Part shown: piece after piece, positions 50,601 through 63,921 of the stretch | Layout: every line of letters starts with the position of its first letter | How positions within the stretch are numbered: the stretch's first letter is position 1 | Source of the DNA: Hypomesus transpacificus | Lineage: Eukaryota > Chordata > Actinopteri > Osmeriformes > Osmeridae | Direction: 5' to 3' | Length of the DNA stretch: 64,000 nucleotides | Assembly: GCF_021917145.1 (NCBI RefSeq) | Contig: NC_061077.1 | Coordinates: forward strand, 7,437,298-7,501,297 | Program-made: the position numbers and the translations under genes | Notes under the pieces: generated by a model | The model's input: the letters and a program-made list of their open reading frames with translations, nothing else | What the model was told of the DNA's origin: nothing | The model's database searches: none

Positions 50601-53600
50601 CACCCCTGTGTAGACTAGATAGTGTTGTGCAAACAGACATTTATCCAGCCACAACACACTGGTTCACAGCGCTGCGTGAAGGTCACAGATAGCCTGCACT
50701 CCAGACACACGCGATACATTAGAACACTGGTTGAGGGATTACGCGGGGTCATGCAGTGTTTTATAATCATTTCAAACTACTGAAAGATTTTATGGCAGAG
50801 ACATGCTGTAAACCATAGCTGGATAGGGCATTAGGACAGCCCTTTAAACCACTGTTCTATAGATGGACAACATTAATATATACAAGGAGAACAGATAAGT
50901 AGGTTGCGTGGAGTAAATGGAAGCATCAAAGACCATTCTGATAAAACATGTCATGTTTTATCACACACGGAAAAATAGGGAATGCCTGAGTGGCCAGCTG
51001 GAACAAACTCTTGTGGACAGGAAGGGAATTCCACACGGCTCAGAAGAGTGTGTCCGAGTCTTTGTTCGGGGGAAGGTGTGTGTCTGTGTGTGTGTTTGTT
51101 TGTGTGTGTGTGTGTGTCTGTGTGTGCAGGAGGATACTGAACACTTTGTTTCCCCGTGTTTAAGACAGCCTGGTGAAGTGCTCCATACTCCTTACATGGC
51201 TGGTCTGTTGGGGCGTCAGTTTGATCATTTGTGTGAATTTACTGTAAATTGGAGCAACAACAACTTCTCTGTTCTGTTCTACATTTGTTCAGTCTGACCC
51301 CCCCGCCCCCTCCCTAGTGTGTCCAGCCGGCTGGGTCTCTTGGCTGGGCCTAATCCTGTCCGTCACCCTAATAAGATTAGCCCTTTCTGCTCCTGCTACT
51401 GCCGCCACTGCCAGGATAGAGCCGTTACCCTTCCTCCTTCTCCCCCTCCTCTCCCTCTCACCCCATCTCCTCCCTCTCCCCCTCCTCTCCCTCTCACCCC
51501 ATCTCCTCCCTCTCCCCCTCCTCTCCCTCTCACCCCATCTCCTCCCTCTCCCCCTCCTCTCCCTCTCACCCCATCTCCTCCCTCTCCCCCTCCTCTCCCT
51601 CTCACCCCATCTCCTCCCTCTCCCCCTCCTCTCCCTCTCACCCCATCTCCTCCCTCTCCCCCTCCTCTCCCTCTTACCCCATCTCCTCCCTCTCCCCCTC
51701 CTCTCCCTCTCACCCCCTCTCCTCCCTCTCCCCCTCCTCTCCCTCTCACCCCATCTCCTCCCTGTCCCCCACCTCTCCACTTTACTCCTTCTCTCATCCC
51801 TCTCCCCTTTCTTCCCCTTCCTCTACTTCCTCCCCCCCCCCCACTCTTCACTCTCTCTCTTCCTCACCTCAAGCTTCCCTCCCTTTACACAAGTCAACTA
51901 CAGTAGTTTTAACTACTAGTTCACTGAAGGACTGCAGTAAAACATCCAAGTTGTTTGGAGTTGGTATATCCCAGGCCTCATTGTCCCATACAAATGTGGC
52001 TCTAACTGAGTGCTGTGTTTCTGAGTTGTTTTAGTGAAAGGTAATTCTAGATGGATTTCATGGCAAGTTAGTTATGATGAAGGGAGTAGCAGAATGAGAG
52101 GAGAGTTTAATAATACAGGATTCAGAACACAAACACAGATTAGCCCTGCAGGAATGAAGCCAACCACATATTCTTATTGAAAGAATACCACAACAGATAC
52201 AAGACATAAACTTGGAAGAAAGAAAAGGGGTTGGTGTTCATGAAACCAAAAGATTCTAATTGAGTGCTTGTGCCTGTGGCTATGTTGTCCCTGTGTTCAG
52301 GCCGACTTTTACAGTATCCAGGGTTTTAATCTGAAGCAGTTCTACATCCACAACCACATCATGTGTACCATACATGTGAATCTGTGTAACATCAACGCTA
52401 AGCTATCAGTCAATATTAGAGATGAAGGGTTGGGCTTTCTACAGAGCAGAGGGGATTTTAGTCTGGTGATGTTGTTTTTATGTTCCCGTCTGTTGTCAGA
52501 CCCAGAAGAGAGTGGAATCTGTTGCCGGGCAGAATGATTAAATAATTAAGATTTATAGGGGTCACAGCTGAAAGACCCCACAGTCTCTGATGAATCTCAT
52601 GTCCTTCAAACGGCCGTAGAGCCTTCCACCCAGGCCTGTGTTTGGGGCAGCTCAGTACCAGGACGCTCAGCTGGGGAGCAGAGTGAGAGTGATCCATCTC
52701 CATGATGAATGTCTTCAGACACGTCTGGGGCGTAGGCAATGGGGCAGGTGGCTCCACTACTGCAGCACCCAGAAGCAATTGAGTTACCTCTGACCCACGG
52801 GTCCCAACAACACCCTCAAAGTGGCTGGAATGGCCACCCCAATCAGATGGGGCTGGTAGGCGGCAATTACTCAGTCTGTAATTAGTGTTGAAGCGCTCTG
52901 GGACAGTGTCCATCTGCTGCCCTCAGAGGGATTTAAGCAGCACAGCAGCACACGCCAATGAGGCTACTCACTTTCAGTCAGGGCTAATCACAGCACAAGT
53001 ATACACATTTCACCCTGAGGATTATCTAATCACACTAGCACTGTACACACTACTATCTGCAAATCAGCCTCCCAACCAGGAGATCAGGCTGGGACTGGCT
53101 ACAGACTACTCACTGTCAGGGCTCGCAACTAACTTTTTTCCTCAGTGTCCCAGTACCGTCTCGAAGTGCAAAATGAATGGTCCCAAACTGAACTTGACCT
53201 ATCCCAAAATGTAAATTATTTTGTTTTTGCATTTTGACATTCTGACATGGGTCTAGGTTATATGCAACCCTATTTAAGTAATGCATACTGTCGTGGGGCT
53301 CAAATCAATGTCTGAATTTAAATGTGAATACATACACAATAGAATACACAATTTTCTTGGTGGTTTCGAACACAATGTCTGGTGTGGCTGTCGTAAAAAC
53401 GTTTCTAGAGGTTTAAAAACAGTTTGGATTTTTTTTCTCTAAAGGTTTTAAAAACATTTTCTACAAAAAGTTTGAAAAAAACTATTTTCGAAAAAAAGTT
53501 TGGAAATGTTGATGGTCAAAGAAAGAAAAAAGGTTCCCCAGCACAATGGGACACGTTCATTTGGAGCCCTCGTCACTGTGTCCCACTAAACATACTTGAA

Positions 53601-56600
53601 AGGAGTGTTTTTAATGCATTTTAATGCTGAGGAACATGACTAAACTATTCGTTTTTCTAAGGAGGATGTGTTCAGTTACCCTTGTTAGAAGAGTTCCTTA
53701 ACAGGGTGTTGGTGTTGGCGGAAAGAGACCGACTTAAGATGAGGAGGAAGAGACATTGACATTTAGAAAAGAGAGATAAAAGAATGATTGACAGGTGTAA
53801 CCAGTAACACATTTTGAAGGACAACAGCTCTTCCAGTGGGCTGTCTTGTGATTGACAGGGAGGTCAGCTCAGATACTCTGATTTGAGTTTTCTCTCACTA
53901 CTCTGCCCCTAGCTAGTCCACAAGCCCCTGTGAAATTTCAAACAACCACGGTTTCTTACCACAGGCACTTGTAATCACACATGCTCCTCTTTATTTCAGT
54001 TGGCAGAAGAATGGCACACATGCAACGATGCGTCACAGTTATCTGCTCCAGTCATGTCTTGTATTATAAAGATGACAGCAGCACTGACACATCATCTGTT
54101 GTACTTCAGTAGCTTCTTCACTTGGGGTGGCATTTCAGATAGATATTCAGTGGCACTGTGAGTATCTCTCACTTAACGTTTCTCATTTTGAAAGGACAAC
54201 CTTTCTGTTTAATGTGTGTGTGTGTGTGTGTATCTGTGTTTGTGTGTGCCACCTATTGTTAGGTGCCACACTGTCAGCTGTGAGGGAGAGTGCTGGAGTG
54301 GGGGAGGGTGGTAAGCGAGGATGGGAGCATTTGAAAAGCAACATACAGAGACTCTTTAAATTCATTACCCCTGGCGAGAAGCTGCCTTAGAATGACCTTC
54401 TCTAACAGCCTGTCACGCACACAGGAAGGCAGGCAGGCAGGCAAGAGGGTGACTATGGGACTGTTGGAGACTGACTGGGATCTAAGGGATCTAGCTGAAG
54501 CAGCTCCAGTAGATCTCTAATCTGGATGGGAGGATGTTGACAAGGCAGAATGGGACACCTGACAATGAAGCAAGGTAACGTTGTGAGTCGCTGCTGTGTA
54601 TTAATGTTGGGTTTTGATAATTGGACGTTTTAATACAAGTTTGTTTAATAGTGGACAGGATCAGGAGTTAGGAGTGGTTTAGGGATGAAGGTAGTGTGGA
54701 TTACGTGATCTTTTCTGATGCAGAGGTGAATGCCATCATTAGTAGTTGTGATGTTGATGTAAATTGATTGATGTGCTCGATATACTAGTGGACTGTCTGC
54801 TACAGGGACAGTCCATTTGCTCTGTTGGGAGGTTCAGAAGAACAGAGGTTTCTAACCAACTGTGACAGCAAAAAGAGATGTGCCTACTGTATCTCTGAGT
54901 CTAAATAGAAGTTCTGTGTGTTCTGAGTCTAAATAGGGGATTAGATCTGGATTACATATCCCAGAACTTTAATGGGACAGCCTCTATTGTGACCCACTCT
55001 GTAACAGTTTTTCTACAAAATGCACACAATTTAAGTGGTGTAGCAGCTTAGAGCAGATTATAGTCCACAAAACCCATTGTAGGACCACAGAAAGTTGACC
55101 GTTGATTGTGACGTGGGGATGTTTCAAAGCTGCAAACCATATAGAGGACACAGCCGGGCGTCCCTGGGACTGTGTCTGTGCCTTCCAGGTGGTGGCGCCT
55201 CAAGCTGCAGGCTCAACCAGGACTGGGACCTCCTTACAGCCCCAGGCAGGATTATCTCCAGCCAGCAGGCCATGTTTACATAAACAATAAACACTCAGAA
55301 AGATGCCTAAACAACAACAGCAGCAGCAGCAGCCCTGACGCCCAGTGGTTACGTCCAGCAGGTCGTGATGTAACCATGACTCGGACGCAGATTACCTCCG
55401 CTACAGATCAAAGACGAGCATCTGCTGCGTTACCCTGGCAACGCTAGTCATTTGATAGGCCAGAAGCTGGGTGTGGTATGCATGGGGCACTATTGGCACT
55501 GGTCCTCAGACATGTTAATAGTATGTCCGCAGGCCTGTCTTGGCTGGCACATTGACAGGTATGTGGAAAACATTGGCATCTGCAAGATGCCAGAGATATG
55601 CTTTGGGGTTCCTGAGGTTAATGCCATGTCCATATGTCCTCTCGCCACACAGCCTTGATGGGGAACGGTTTAGAGACTCAACCCTTGTCATATCTCTATT
55701 AGGTTTCATGTCAGTGATCTAGGGCTCTCTGCTGAGGATGTCTGTCATTGTAGAATGGTACATCTGTACTAAAGCTACTCTTACTGCTGTCTCGGGCCAT
55801 CTGTACTGTTCACATTCCCCGTGTAGCACTGTGTCTCCTAGACACACACACACACACACAGACACAGAGGACAAACAGCTGGGGCCAGCTTGCGGGCAGT
55901 AAGACTTGCCAGCAAGGCTTATCCTCAGGTGACCTGCTGTGTTTACCATGATTGAGAGTGGACCTGCAGACAGCCACGGCCAAATAAGGAGCCTGTGTGT
56001 CCCAGGACAGTACAATACCCCGAGCCCTGCAGAGAGAGCTGCTGCTGCCCTTTCTTTTCTTGTTTAACCAACGTATTTATACAGGCATGAACACTTAGGA
56101 GTACACTTCTGCCAAATCAGCTGAGGGGATGGGATATGCCTGACCTGCACTTTGATTTCTGAGAACGGAGGGAGTAGAAAGGATTTCTGGGAGACTTTGT
56201 CGGAGGGGATTGAGGCAGTTTATCAACATTAAAGGATTGGCTTTTGCAAAGGGTCTGCTTGTCTGCGTTGGTACGGTGTGCGGGTGTGTTTGCGTACGCA
56301 TACTAGCGTGTGTGTTTAGTGTGCTGTTCTGGGTGTGTTTGTGGGGGGGTATATCTACTCAAAGCAGCTTTGCCCTCCATCTGTGCCTGAAGACCAGGCC
56401 TTGAGCCACAAATACCAGCTGAGGGGTTGTTACACAATCATATGAGCATACTTCAACAGCATATAGCACACAGTATAGAACTCCTCGCCCAGCCTACATA
56501 CCGTACCCTGTCACCAGCAGACACTCACACGCACAGCCAATCACAGATCACTCTAAGGCGGGTTAAGAACTCCCTGATGGGGGAGGAGGGGGAGGATTAC

Positions 56601-59600
56601 TTTCCAGCCATCTTCTTCCACCCTTTATCTCAACCGCTACGGCATGGCCAGGATTACATGAGTGACCTCATTTCCTGCGGGCAGTGTGGAGTGATGGGAC
56701 GTTGGGGATGTGGGTAGATGAGAGAGTTCTATGTTAGCTACAGAGGGTGTCAGACCTCCATCCACAGTTCTGGGGTCAGTGCTCTTCAGTAGAATACAGC
56801 CAAAGAGTCCAGGTAACCACAGAAAAGGACGTTGCCAGTTATCTTAGCCAGATGTGTCTAACAGGAGTTACTCTTTGTGATGGTTCGAATTGTAAAAAAG
56901 GTGCATTTTAAAGACTTCTTTGTGTACTATAAACCATTTGTGAGGAACATCTGTTTGTCATGGCAGTATTATGTTGCTGCAGGGAGTTGGGTTGAGTCAC
57001 AGACAAGAATGTTTGGGGGTGGGGATTGACATCATGTCTCCAACGCAAAGTATGTTCCTGATCACATGACCACAGGGTGCGGGTGTCGTAGGTGGTACTG
57101 GCACAGGGTGTGTTGTTTTAATCATCACATACTTTTGATACTCTGGATGATTCATTATGACTAGATTTATGCATTGAGGAATGTGTTTACAACCCTGCCT
57201 TGGATTGGTAAAGCATCTCTAGTGCAGTGGTTTATTGTTGTGGGTACCTAGCAAACCAGCGTCATGGGATTGCCAAGGTTGCCAGGTGTAGTTCACCCCA
57301 TCCCTCTGTTTGTGCCCCCCAGGAAGATCTGTGTGCATTGTAAGTGTGTGCGTGAGGAGCATGCTGTGCGTCCCGTGCCTGGTCAGCTGGAGAGGATGAT
57401 GATGAAGCTGGTGTCTGACTTCCAGAGACACTCCATCTCCGACGACGACTCTGGCTGTGCTTCCGAGGAGTACGCCTGGGTCCCCCCGGGCCTCAAACCT
57501 GAGCAGGTCACAACACACACACACACACAAATCATTTGTTGAAATGTCCACACAGTATTCATCAAAAGCAATAAGTGAAGCATTAAGCCTAGAGACAGTG
57601 TGTCTGGGTATGAATGTCCCCATGTCGTGTTGCAGGTGTATCAGTACTTCAGCTGCATTCCAGAGGACAGGGTGCCCTATGTGAACAGTCCAGGGGAGAG
57701 GTACCGCATCAAACAGCTACTCCACCAGCTGCCAGCCCATGACAGTGAGGTAACACCAACCATATGAAATCCCACATGTATGGAGGTGATACTGCTACAA
57801 GCCTTAACCTATCATCTGCATTTCTCACATGGGACTCTTTCTCCCAACATGTGTGTGTGTGTGTCTCAGCCCCAGTACTGTAACTCCCTGCTGGAGGAGG
57901 AGAAGAAGGAGCTGCGTCTGTTCAGCCAGCAGAGGAAGAGAGAGAACCTGGGCCGGGGCATCGTCAGGCTCTTCCCTGTCACCATGACCGGGGCCATCTG
58001 TCAGCAGGTGGGGCTGAAGCTGGAGGGGGGGGGGGGGGTACAGGGATGGAGGCCTGACAGCCACCGGGGGGGAGAGATTCAAACCACAGGTTTCCTGGTG
58101 TCTTATCATGTGCTACGTCCCTCTTCAGTGTGGCAAGCAGATCTGTGGCGGGGACATAGCGGTGTTTGCCAGTCGGGCGGGGCACGGGACCTGCTGGCAC
58201 CCTCAGTGTTTCCAGTGTGCCTCCTGCAGCGAACTGCTGGTTGACCTCATCTACTTTTACCAGGACGGGCAAATCTACTGTGGCCGGCACCACGCCGAGA
58301 GGCTCAAACCCCGATGCCAGGCCTGTGACGAGGTAACAACTGCCTAGCTGTGGAGACCTACAGGAACAGCTGTGGAGACCTACAGGAACAGCTGTGTAGA
58401 CTTATAGGAGCAACATCACTCTAGTCTTGCTCCTGCACTTCTGTTTTGAATACCCTCTCCATCCATGACTTAAGGGATTAGTGGAAGAACACTAATAGAT
58501 CTGGCGTGCCTGACCGAAACACGTCCTTTAGACCTAGAGGGTGCCAAAGTGTCTTAAACCCTACACGCTCAGTATTTAAAGTGATTTCAAATCATACAGC
58601 ATCTCTGTACTGTTTTCATCGCTTAAGATAACCATGTTTCTTACTTGCTGTCTGTCTGTGTCATTTCTCTATTTGTTGTCTCCCTCCAGATCATACTAGC
58701 AGATGAATGTACAGAAGCAGAGGGCAGACACTGGCACATGAAGCACTTCTGCTGTTTCGAGTGTGAGGCGGCACTGGGCGGCCAGCGCTACATCATGAGA
58801 GAGAGCCGGCCCTACTGCTGCTCCTGCTACGAGTCTCTCTACGCAGAGTACTGCGACACGTGTGGGGACCACATTGGTAGGCCCGCTAAACACACTGCTG
58901 GATACACACATAGCTGGATACACACACGGCTGGATATGAACACATTTCTGGATACACACATTTCTGGATATGAACACATTTCTGGATACACACAGACCTT
59001 TCAGAGACTTCCGAGAAATAGAAGTGTTCAATGTTTGCTTGTTAAACAGTTGTATGTCAAATGATTTTCATTCGAGTCCAGAAATGGCTTAGTGTAACGT
59101 GTAACCCCCGCCCCTGTGTGGGCTGCAGGTATAGACCAAGGTCAGATGACCTACGAGGGCCAACATTGGCACGCTGCTGAGTCGTGTTTCTGCTGTGCCC
59201 GCTGTGGGCTCCCCCTGCTGGGCCGACCCTTCCTCCCTCGGGGGGGCCTCATCTTCTGCTCCCGGCCCTGCTCCCTGGGGGAGGACCCTGATAACTCCGA
59301 CTCCTGCGACTCGGCCCTGCAGAGCCGGTCTCTGCAGCACCGGCGCTGTGAAACGGCAGACAAGATCCAGCAGCCACTGCGCAGCTCCCCTCAGCAGCCA
59401 CCAGAGGGCGCCATCATCCCCTCAGTCTCTGGGAAAGATTGCAGACATACTGCTAGGGAAAGCCGAGGTACTAGAGTATATAGTATGGGCATGTTATATA
59501 GGTCATGTCCTAGTCTTTATTTGTCAAGTGCATAGTCACAGGTGGGTTATGGTTATGTTTGACACAGACTTTCTTTTTCTCTCTCCTTTTTTCTCTTTCT

Positions 59601-60983
59601 GTATCTCAGGAGTCCACTGCTCTACTCAGCTCCCAAATGGAGTTCCCCCACTCAATGGGCATCCTAACCCCACTGGTTCCTACTCTCCCTTGCCCCACTG
59701 TCACTCAGCCAATGGCTGGGGGCCGCCGTGGCCTGGCGACCAATCACATAGCAGCTTGCACCTTGGGATCACACAACCAGTCAGCAGTCTGGAGTTTCTG
59801 GAAGAGCTGGATGGTTACACTGGCCTCTTGTCCAACAGTCTGACCTCCAGAGGGACGTCTACAGCTAAGGACTGCAGGAACTGGGTGGAGAGGAACGGCC
59901 AGTTCATGAAAGGTATCAAACAAATGGCCTGTAGACTACAGAGGATCACTTCAGAGCTGGGTTTCATATTCTAGGTGTAACAGCTGTTTTCACGATGATA
60001 TTCAGGGATGTACTCTGTTCTCCAAAGGTGTCGCTGTATTCATGTTGATCTTGTTTGTGTCTCTTCTCTGTACCCCAGAGCTCCCTCTTCAGAGAAACAG
60101 CCTGTCTGCCCAGGAAAGCCCTGCCGACCAGCCCCCTGTCTCACCCACTCTCCCACCCCCTCTCCCCATCAAGTCACGCGAGACAACCCCTGGTGCCCCA
60201 CCAAGTCTTCCCCATACAGAGCCCAGCCTCCCTGAGCCCCAATCAGGGCGCAGCGGCACTGCCAGGGTTAGCTTTCGGGAGCCAATCAGTTGCAGCTACT
60301 CTGTGGATGAGGAGGAAGAAGAGGAGCATGAGGAAGAACAAGTAAATGGAGAGGAGGAGCGAGGAGAGGAGGCGGAGGATATGGAGGGGGGTTTTGGGCA
60401 CAAGCTCCGCCTCCAGAAGGGAATTCCCCCTCAGTTGGACCTCCTAGGTAAGAGAACAGGATCACTTCTTGTCTTAGATTCTGTTAAAGAAAATGTTGAA
60501 ACCATTTCCCGTGATGATCCAACCATTCTCCTTACAGATGGGTCATACCACCATCGTAGTTTGCGGCGTGGGTTGAATCGTGGGCGCATGTCCTCGGACT
60601 CCCCCCTCCACCTGGGCACCGAGAAACGTTTCCGCCACTCTCGGCGTGACCGACCCCGACTGGACACGCTGGACTGGAAGGGGGAGAGGGGCTCCATGGC
60701 CTGCACAGACCCGTCCTCCCTCACCCTCCAGCCTGGCCAGTACAAACACGAAGACTCCTGCTCCACCTGCTCCTCTTCGTCCGAATCAGAGGAGGAGGGC
60801 TACTTCCTGGGGCAGCGCATCCCCCTGCCCCCACAGCTCCGCAGGCCCGCGTCAGATGACGGAGATAGGGAGGGGGAAAGGGAAGCAGAGAAGGACTGGG
60901 GTCTGAGAAACAGTTTTAGGAGAAGGAGGAGGACCAGCAGCCTCGGAGCAAAGGACAAAGACAAGAACTGTGCTATCTCCTAG
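44664..60983 (+). CDS. prickle3: PRICKLE3, PET and LIM domain planar cell polarity protein
   Basis: Prickle proteins act in planar cell polarity at the cortex by binding Vangl and Dishevelled. PRICKLE3 has also been linked to mitochondrial ATP synthase. Exons are 44664-44705, 50148-50227, 57323-57506, 57636-57749, 57870-58007, 58129-58332, 58690-58876, 59129-59467, 59610-59912, 60079-60447 and 60538-60983, about 801 residues (human 615). It starts [14 protein letters not shown]. The PET domain (about 75-180) has [20 protein letters not shown] and [19 protein letters not shown]1 begins [23 protein letters not shown]2 has [19 protein letters not shown], and LIM3 has [23 protein letters not shown], all with the expected Cys/His. 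The tail is Ser/acidic-rich with [17 protein letters not shown] and ends KDKNCAIS, a CAAX prenylation box. MFTRG and the tail match PRICKLE3 rather than PRICKLE1 or 2. Confidence 0.95.
44706..50147 (+). other. prickle3: PRICKLE3 intron 1 (5.4 kb)
   Basis: Contains CA/GT microsatellites (near 47.15, 49.34-49.39 and 50.06-50.14 kb) and otherwise unique-looking sequence. A 69-codon minus-strand ORF at 46310-46519 and an exon-like stretch near 48.54-48.62 kb were examined and are discussed separately. Confidence 0.5.
50061..50138 (+). repeat. prickle3: (GT)n tract with four TGCATG motifs before PRICKLE3 exon 2
   Basis: GT repeats are broken by TGCATG at 50085, 50099, 50113 and 50133. They end 9 nt before the exon 2 acceptor (TCAACAG at 50141-50147). 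Confidence 0.95.
50279..50345 (+). mobile_element. Interspersed repeat fragment (TTTATTTAACC...AACAAATTCTTATTT type)
   Basis: TTTATTTAACCTTTATTTAA, then CCAGGCAGAATCATTTAAGAA and ACAAATTCTTATTT, closely resembles a repeat segment very common in salmonid and pike genomes. The copy is short and ends within unique sequence. Family name and lineage implication are from memory. Confidence 0.4.
51427..51775 (+). repeat. 36-bp minisatellite, about 9-10 copies, pyrimidine-rich
   Basis: The unit is built from CCCTCTCACCCCATCTCC plus TCCCTCTCCCCCTCCTCT and repeats nearly exactly. Because 36 is a multiple of 3, it stays open in several frames and gives long false ORFs on both strands. Confidence 0.95.
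58345..58410 (+). repeat. Tandem repeat of about 25 bp in PRICKLE3 intron 6
   Basis: AGCTGTGGAGACCTACAGGA occurs twice in tandem, followed by a diverged third copy. Confidence 0.9.
58899..59000 (+). repeat. Tandem repeat of TGGATACACACA / TGGATATGAACACATT units in PRICKLE3 intron 7
   Basis: Alternating TGGATACACACA and TGGATATGAACACATTTC units, about six in total, begin 23 bp after the exon 7 donor. Confidence 0.9.
60448..60537 (+). other. prickle3: 90-nt in-frame intron or retained coding segment (possible exitron) of PRICKLE3
   Basis: GTAAGA at 60448 and CTCCTTACAG at 60528-60537 are good splice signals, but the 90 nt between them have no stop in the reading frame and are exactly 30 codons. 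Splicing gives QLDLL-DGSYHHR; retention inserts a segment starting [16 protein letters not shown]. Both forms are translatable. Confidence 0.6.
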
Positions 60984-62369
60984 CCCTGCTCCTGCCCTGA
61001 CCTCCGACCTCTGCCCTGGGCCTGGCTTCACTCCCGTCCCTGGCTATCTAAATGGTGGTAGTTAAAGGATTACTAAGAAATACATTTTGGAAAGATGCCA
61101 GTGACTATGTAGTGATGAGTTTTTATACATTTTCCAACTTTTATATTAGTATACTCTTTGTTGGTTCAGGCACTTTTTTTGCACAGCATGTACATACATC
61201 CAATAATAGAGCTAGGAAGCCTTCGCTTAAAAGGGTGGTTGTGTCCACACAGTCGAAAAATACGTCATATTCTAAATGTACTTTTATTTGTTTGTGTTCA
61301 CTTTCATACTCAAAGTGCTATCTCACTTTAGGTTAAGAAGGAGTTACCAGTGTTAAACTGTCCATACTAATTGTGTTTGAACTATGTGATGAGACAAACA
61401 TCAGTCCAGTGGACATTCACTGCTGTATGGGACAGCAGGTGACTTGATGGGGGCATTCCTTCTCAGATTCAGATATTTATGTTGAAAAATAATGATTGGT
61501 TATTACTTAAGCCCATCGGATGGATGGAATTCTGGGAAAGATGAAATGATAACCAAAACCAAACTGTATTTCCATACTGCACAATTCTAAAGCATTGGTT
61601 TGTGCTGACTCTGAATGTACGCTGTGTCTTTGTATACATAAATGTTGTAAGATATGGTCAGTGGACAAAACACTTCAAATTCTTATACTTCTAAGGTGTT
61701 TTCTGCTGTATTTTTTGTATTCTGGGGTTGTATTCTTGGTTTATGTTTAACACTGCAATCAAACAGCAGTCCCTTTCAGAAATGGAGCACAGGTCATTTC
61801 TGTACATTGCTTTAAATGTAGAGACAATAAATTCCGTGAAAAATCCGTTGTCTTCCTTATTCTGTTTCTGTTTAGTAAAGCATTTCACATTCCGGTTCTG
61901 TGTGGAAAGAGTTTTAGTTAAGCCGGCTGCACATTAACCTTAAACTAGCTATACATGATGTCAGGCAGCTGAAGTCAGAATGCATGATTAACTAGAGTGG
62001 TAGTAGTGCAGAAATGGGATCTAGTACCTGACTGTGTTGAAAGGGAAGACAGACTGTGAGTGGGAAGCTAAGAGGTATATTTACTGTCTTTTAGGTGTCA
62101 GTTCTTTGAGATGTCAAATCAGATCTTTTTGGATCTTTTTAGAGTTGGTACCGATCACCAGTCAGTGCCATGATGGTGTTTCGATGATGGGAAAGCTGTC
62201 ACACTACAGGGAAAGAAGAGAGTGTCACATGACTTCAGAAGCCGGTCTACTTCCTGGTGTGGGAGGGATTGGCCAGAGTTGTTGTGAGGGGAGGGTGGAG
62301 GAGGAGCACACGAGTAGTAGTCTAACAGGTTTGGCCAGAATGTTGCTGCTCACAGTGTTCTCTGGTTCC
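60984..62369 (+). other. prickle3: PRICKLE3 3' UTR and intergenic sequence
   Basis: AT-rich, non-coding. An AATAAA at 61826-61831 gives a 3' UTR of about 0.85 kb. Beyond it nothing is recognisable until the GTGAGG donor at 62484. Confidence 0.55.
61826..61831 (+). promoter_or_regulatory. prickle3: PRICKLE3 polyadenylation signal AATAAA
   Basis: Canonical hexamer about 840 nt after the stop codon on the same strand. Confidence 0.6.
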
Positions 62370-62483
62370 AGACACATTCACACTCTACAGTAGAATTCTG
62401 CAGTTCTTCTGTGTGACGTACTTGGTTGAGAAGAGACCAACAGTTCAGCTGGACAGCGTGGAGTTTCAGCTGCCACTCTCAAG
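62370..62483 (+). other. Possible non-coding first exon of the downstream gene (left edge uncertain)
   Basis: CACTCTCAAG followed by GTGAGG is a strong donor, and the sequence before it lacks repeats. It could splice to the acceptor TTTTCCTCAG at 63784-63793. Its own start cannot be placed, and this is inference only. Confidence 0.25.
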
Positions 62484-63921
62484 GTGAGGTGTTCCTAGGA
62501 GTGAAAGGTCAAGAGTATTACAGGCTTGGTTTGTTTAAAGACTGCGTTCTGCTAACGCCTACATAAAGATAGGCCTGAGCTTGCCAAGGCAAGACTCTGT
62601 ACAGGCCTGCATGGGTGTGTGTGCGTGTTTACAGTATGCGGGAGATGTTTTCCGTCTCATATATTCACTTGGGTTTTTAGTTTTCGCTTGTCTTTTGTGA
62701 TCAGCCTGTTTCAACAAATTGGTGTTTGCCTTACCTTCTCCAAAACAGAACATGTGGCGACTTGACACTGAATGTAGGTATCTGTTGGTTGTTCTTATGT
62801 ACATACCACTTGACATTCCTCTGTGTTTGCTACACCAGTGCACTTTATGGACGCACCATAAAGTGTGCTTGCCTAATCTAGTCTCTAAAGTAAATGAATC
62901 ATGCTGTGTGGTACATAAGGAAGAGGGGAGATGGAGGTGAAGGAGTTGGGCCATGCAGGGAGGAAAGGAGATTGGGCAGTGAGACAGTTGTGGAGCTATA
63001 TCCTCTGCTTGGGTTAGCCCTGGCTCCTGCTGGAATGGGAAACATGTTGAGAATGTGTCTGTCTGATACATAGGGTTTGAGCGGTGTCTTTGAAAACTTG
63101 GGCATTCTCTATTCTCCTCCCATATATATTTAACTGGTGGTTGACCTCGATGTGCTTTATGTACAACACATTACAGGACAATCTTTAGAAGAACACTCTC
63201 CTGGCCTTGCTTCTCCCAGAATAACCTAGAGTCTCAGGATATAGCCCAAGCTTGTGCTTTCTGCTATTCAGAACACAAACGTGAGGTAACTATTTCTCAT
63301 ATAGATTCACAGATTTAAATAACCCGGGTCTTCTGTCTAAAGAGGTCAGCCAATACAAGCCTGGCAACTAGGAGCTTTATTTAAAGATGAAGTGTCATTG
63401 TTCCCCTCGACTAACAGCTGTTGCTATGTGTGATACAATTATTCTTCAATTAATAGATTGTTGAATTTAGTCCATCAGTCTTTTTTCCTTGGAACCACCA
63501 TTTTCTCCAGACTGGATGAATTTGGATGTTTCCTGGAGGAGATTTAACTTCTTAATTATCTTTGAGACGAGCACTGCTACTTGTGGAGTTTCAGTGTATG
63601 AGTGAACCCTTGGTGTGTCTCAGTGGTGCAGTTGAACAAAGACTTAACAGAGATATCCTTGGTTGGTCTGCAGTAAATGTGTGTTTGTGTTCAGTGCACG
63701 ATTTGATAGCAAGTTTTACTCATGATTGATCATTTTCCAGGTTGCCATGGTGAGTGTGTTGTTCTTCACTAATCCCGTCTTCCTTTTCCTCAGAACTTAC
63801 AGGCTTTTAACATTCATCTAGCTGGACTGGCGATGACTTCCCCACAGTCCTGACTGGTCAGTGAAAGCGACAGTAGGAAAGAAAGTGTGGACAAGCAGGC
63901 TCCCTCCCCCCCACCTCCAGG

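Larger units (their letters stand above)
50228..57322 (+). other. prickle3: PRICKLE3 intron 2 (7.1 kb)
   Basis: Holds an interspersed-repeat fragment at 50279-50345, a 36-bp-unit minisatellite at 51427-51775, and scattered GT microsatellites. Long open frames here come from low-complexity DNA. No nested gene is recognised. Confidence 0.55.

Noticed and set aside
51289-51919. Overlapping 151-200 codon ORFs on both strands
   Set aside because: All come from the 36-bp minisatellite, whose length is a multiple of three and lacks stops in several frames.
62034-62393. 119-codon ORF downstream of PRICKLE3
   Set aside because: Mixed composition, no domain, poor start context; judged random open frame in intergenic DNA.
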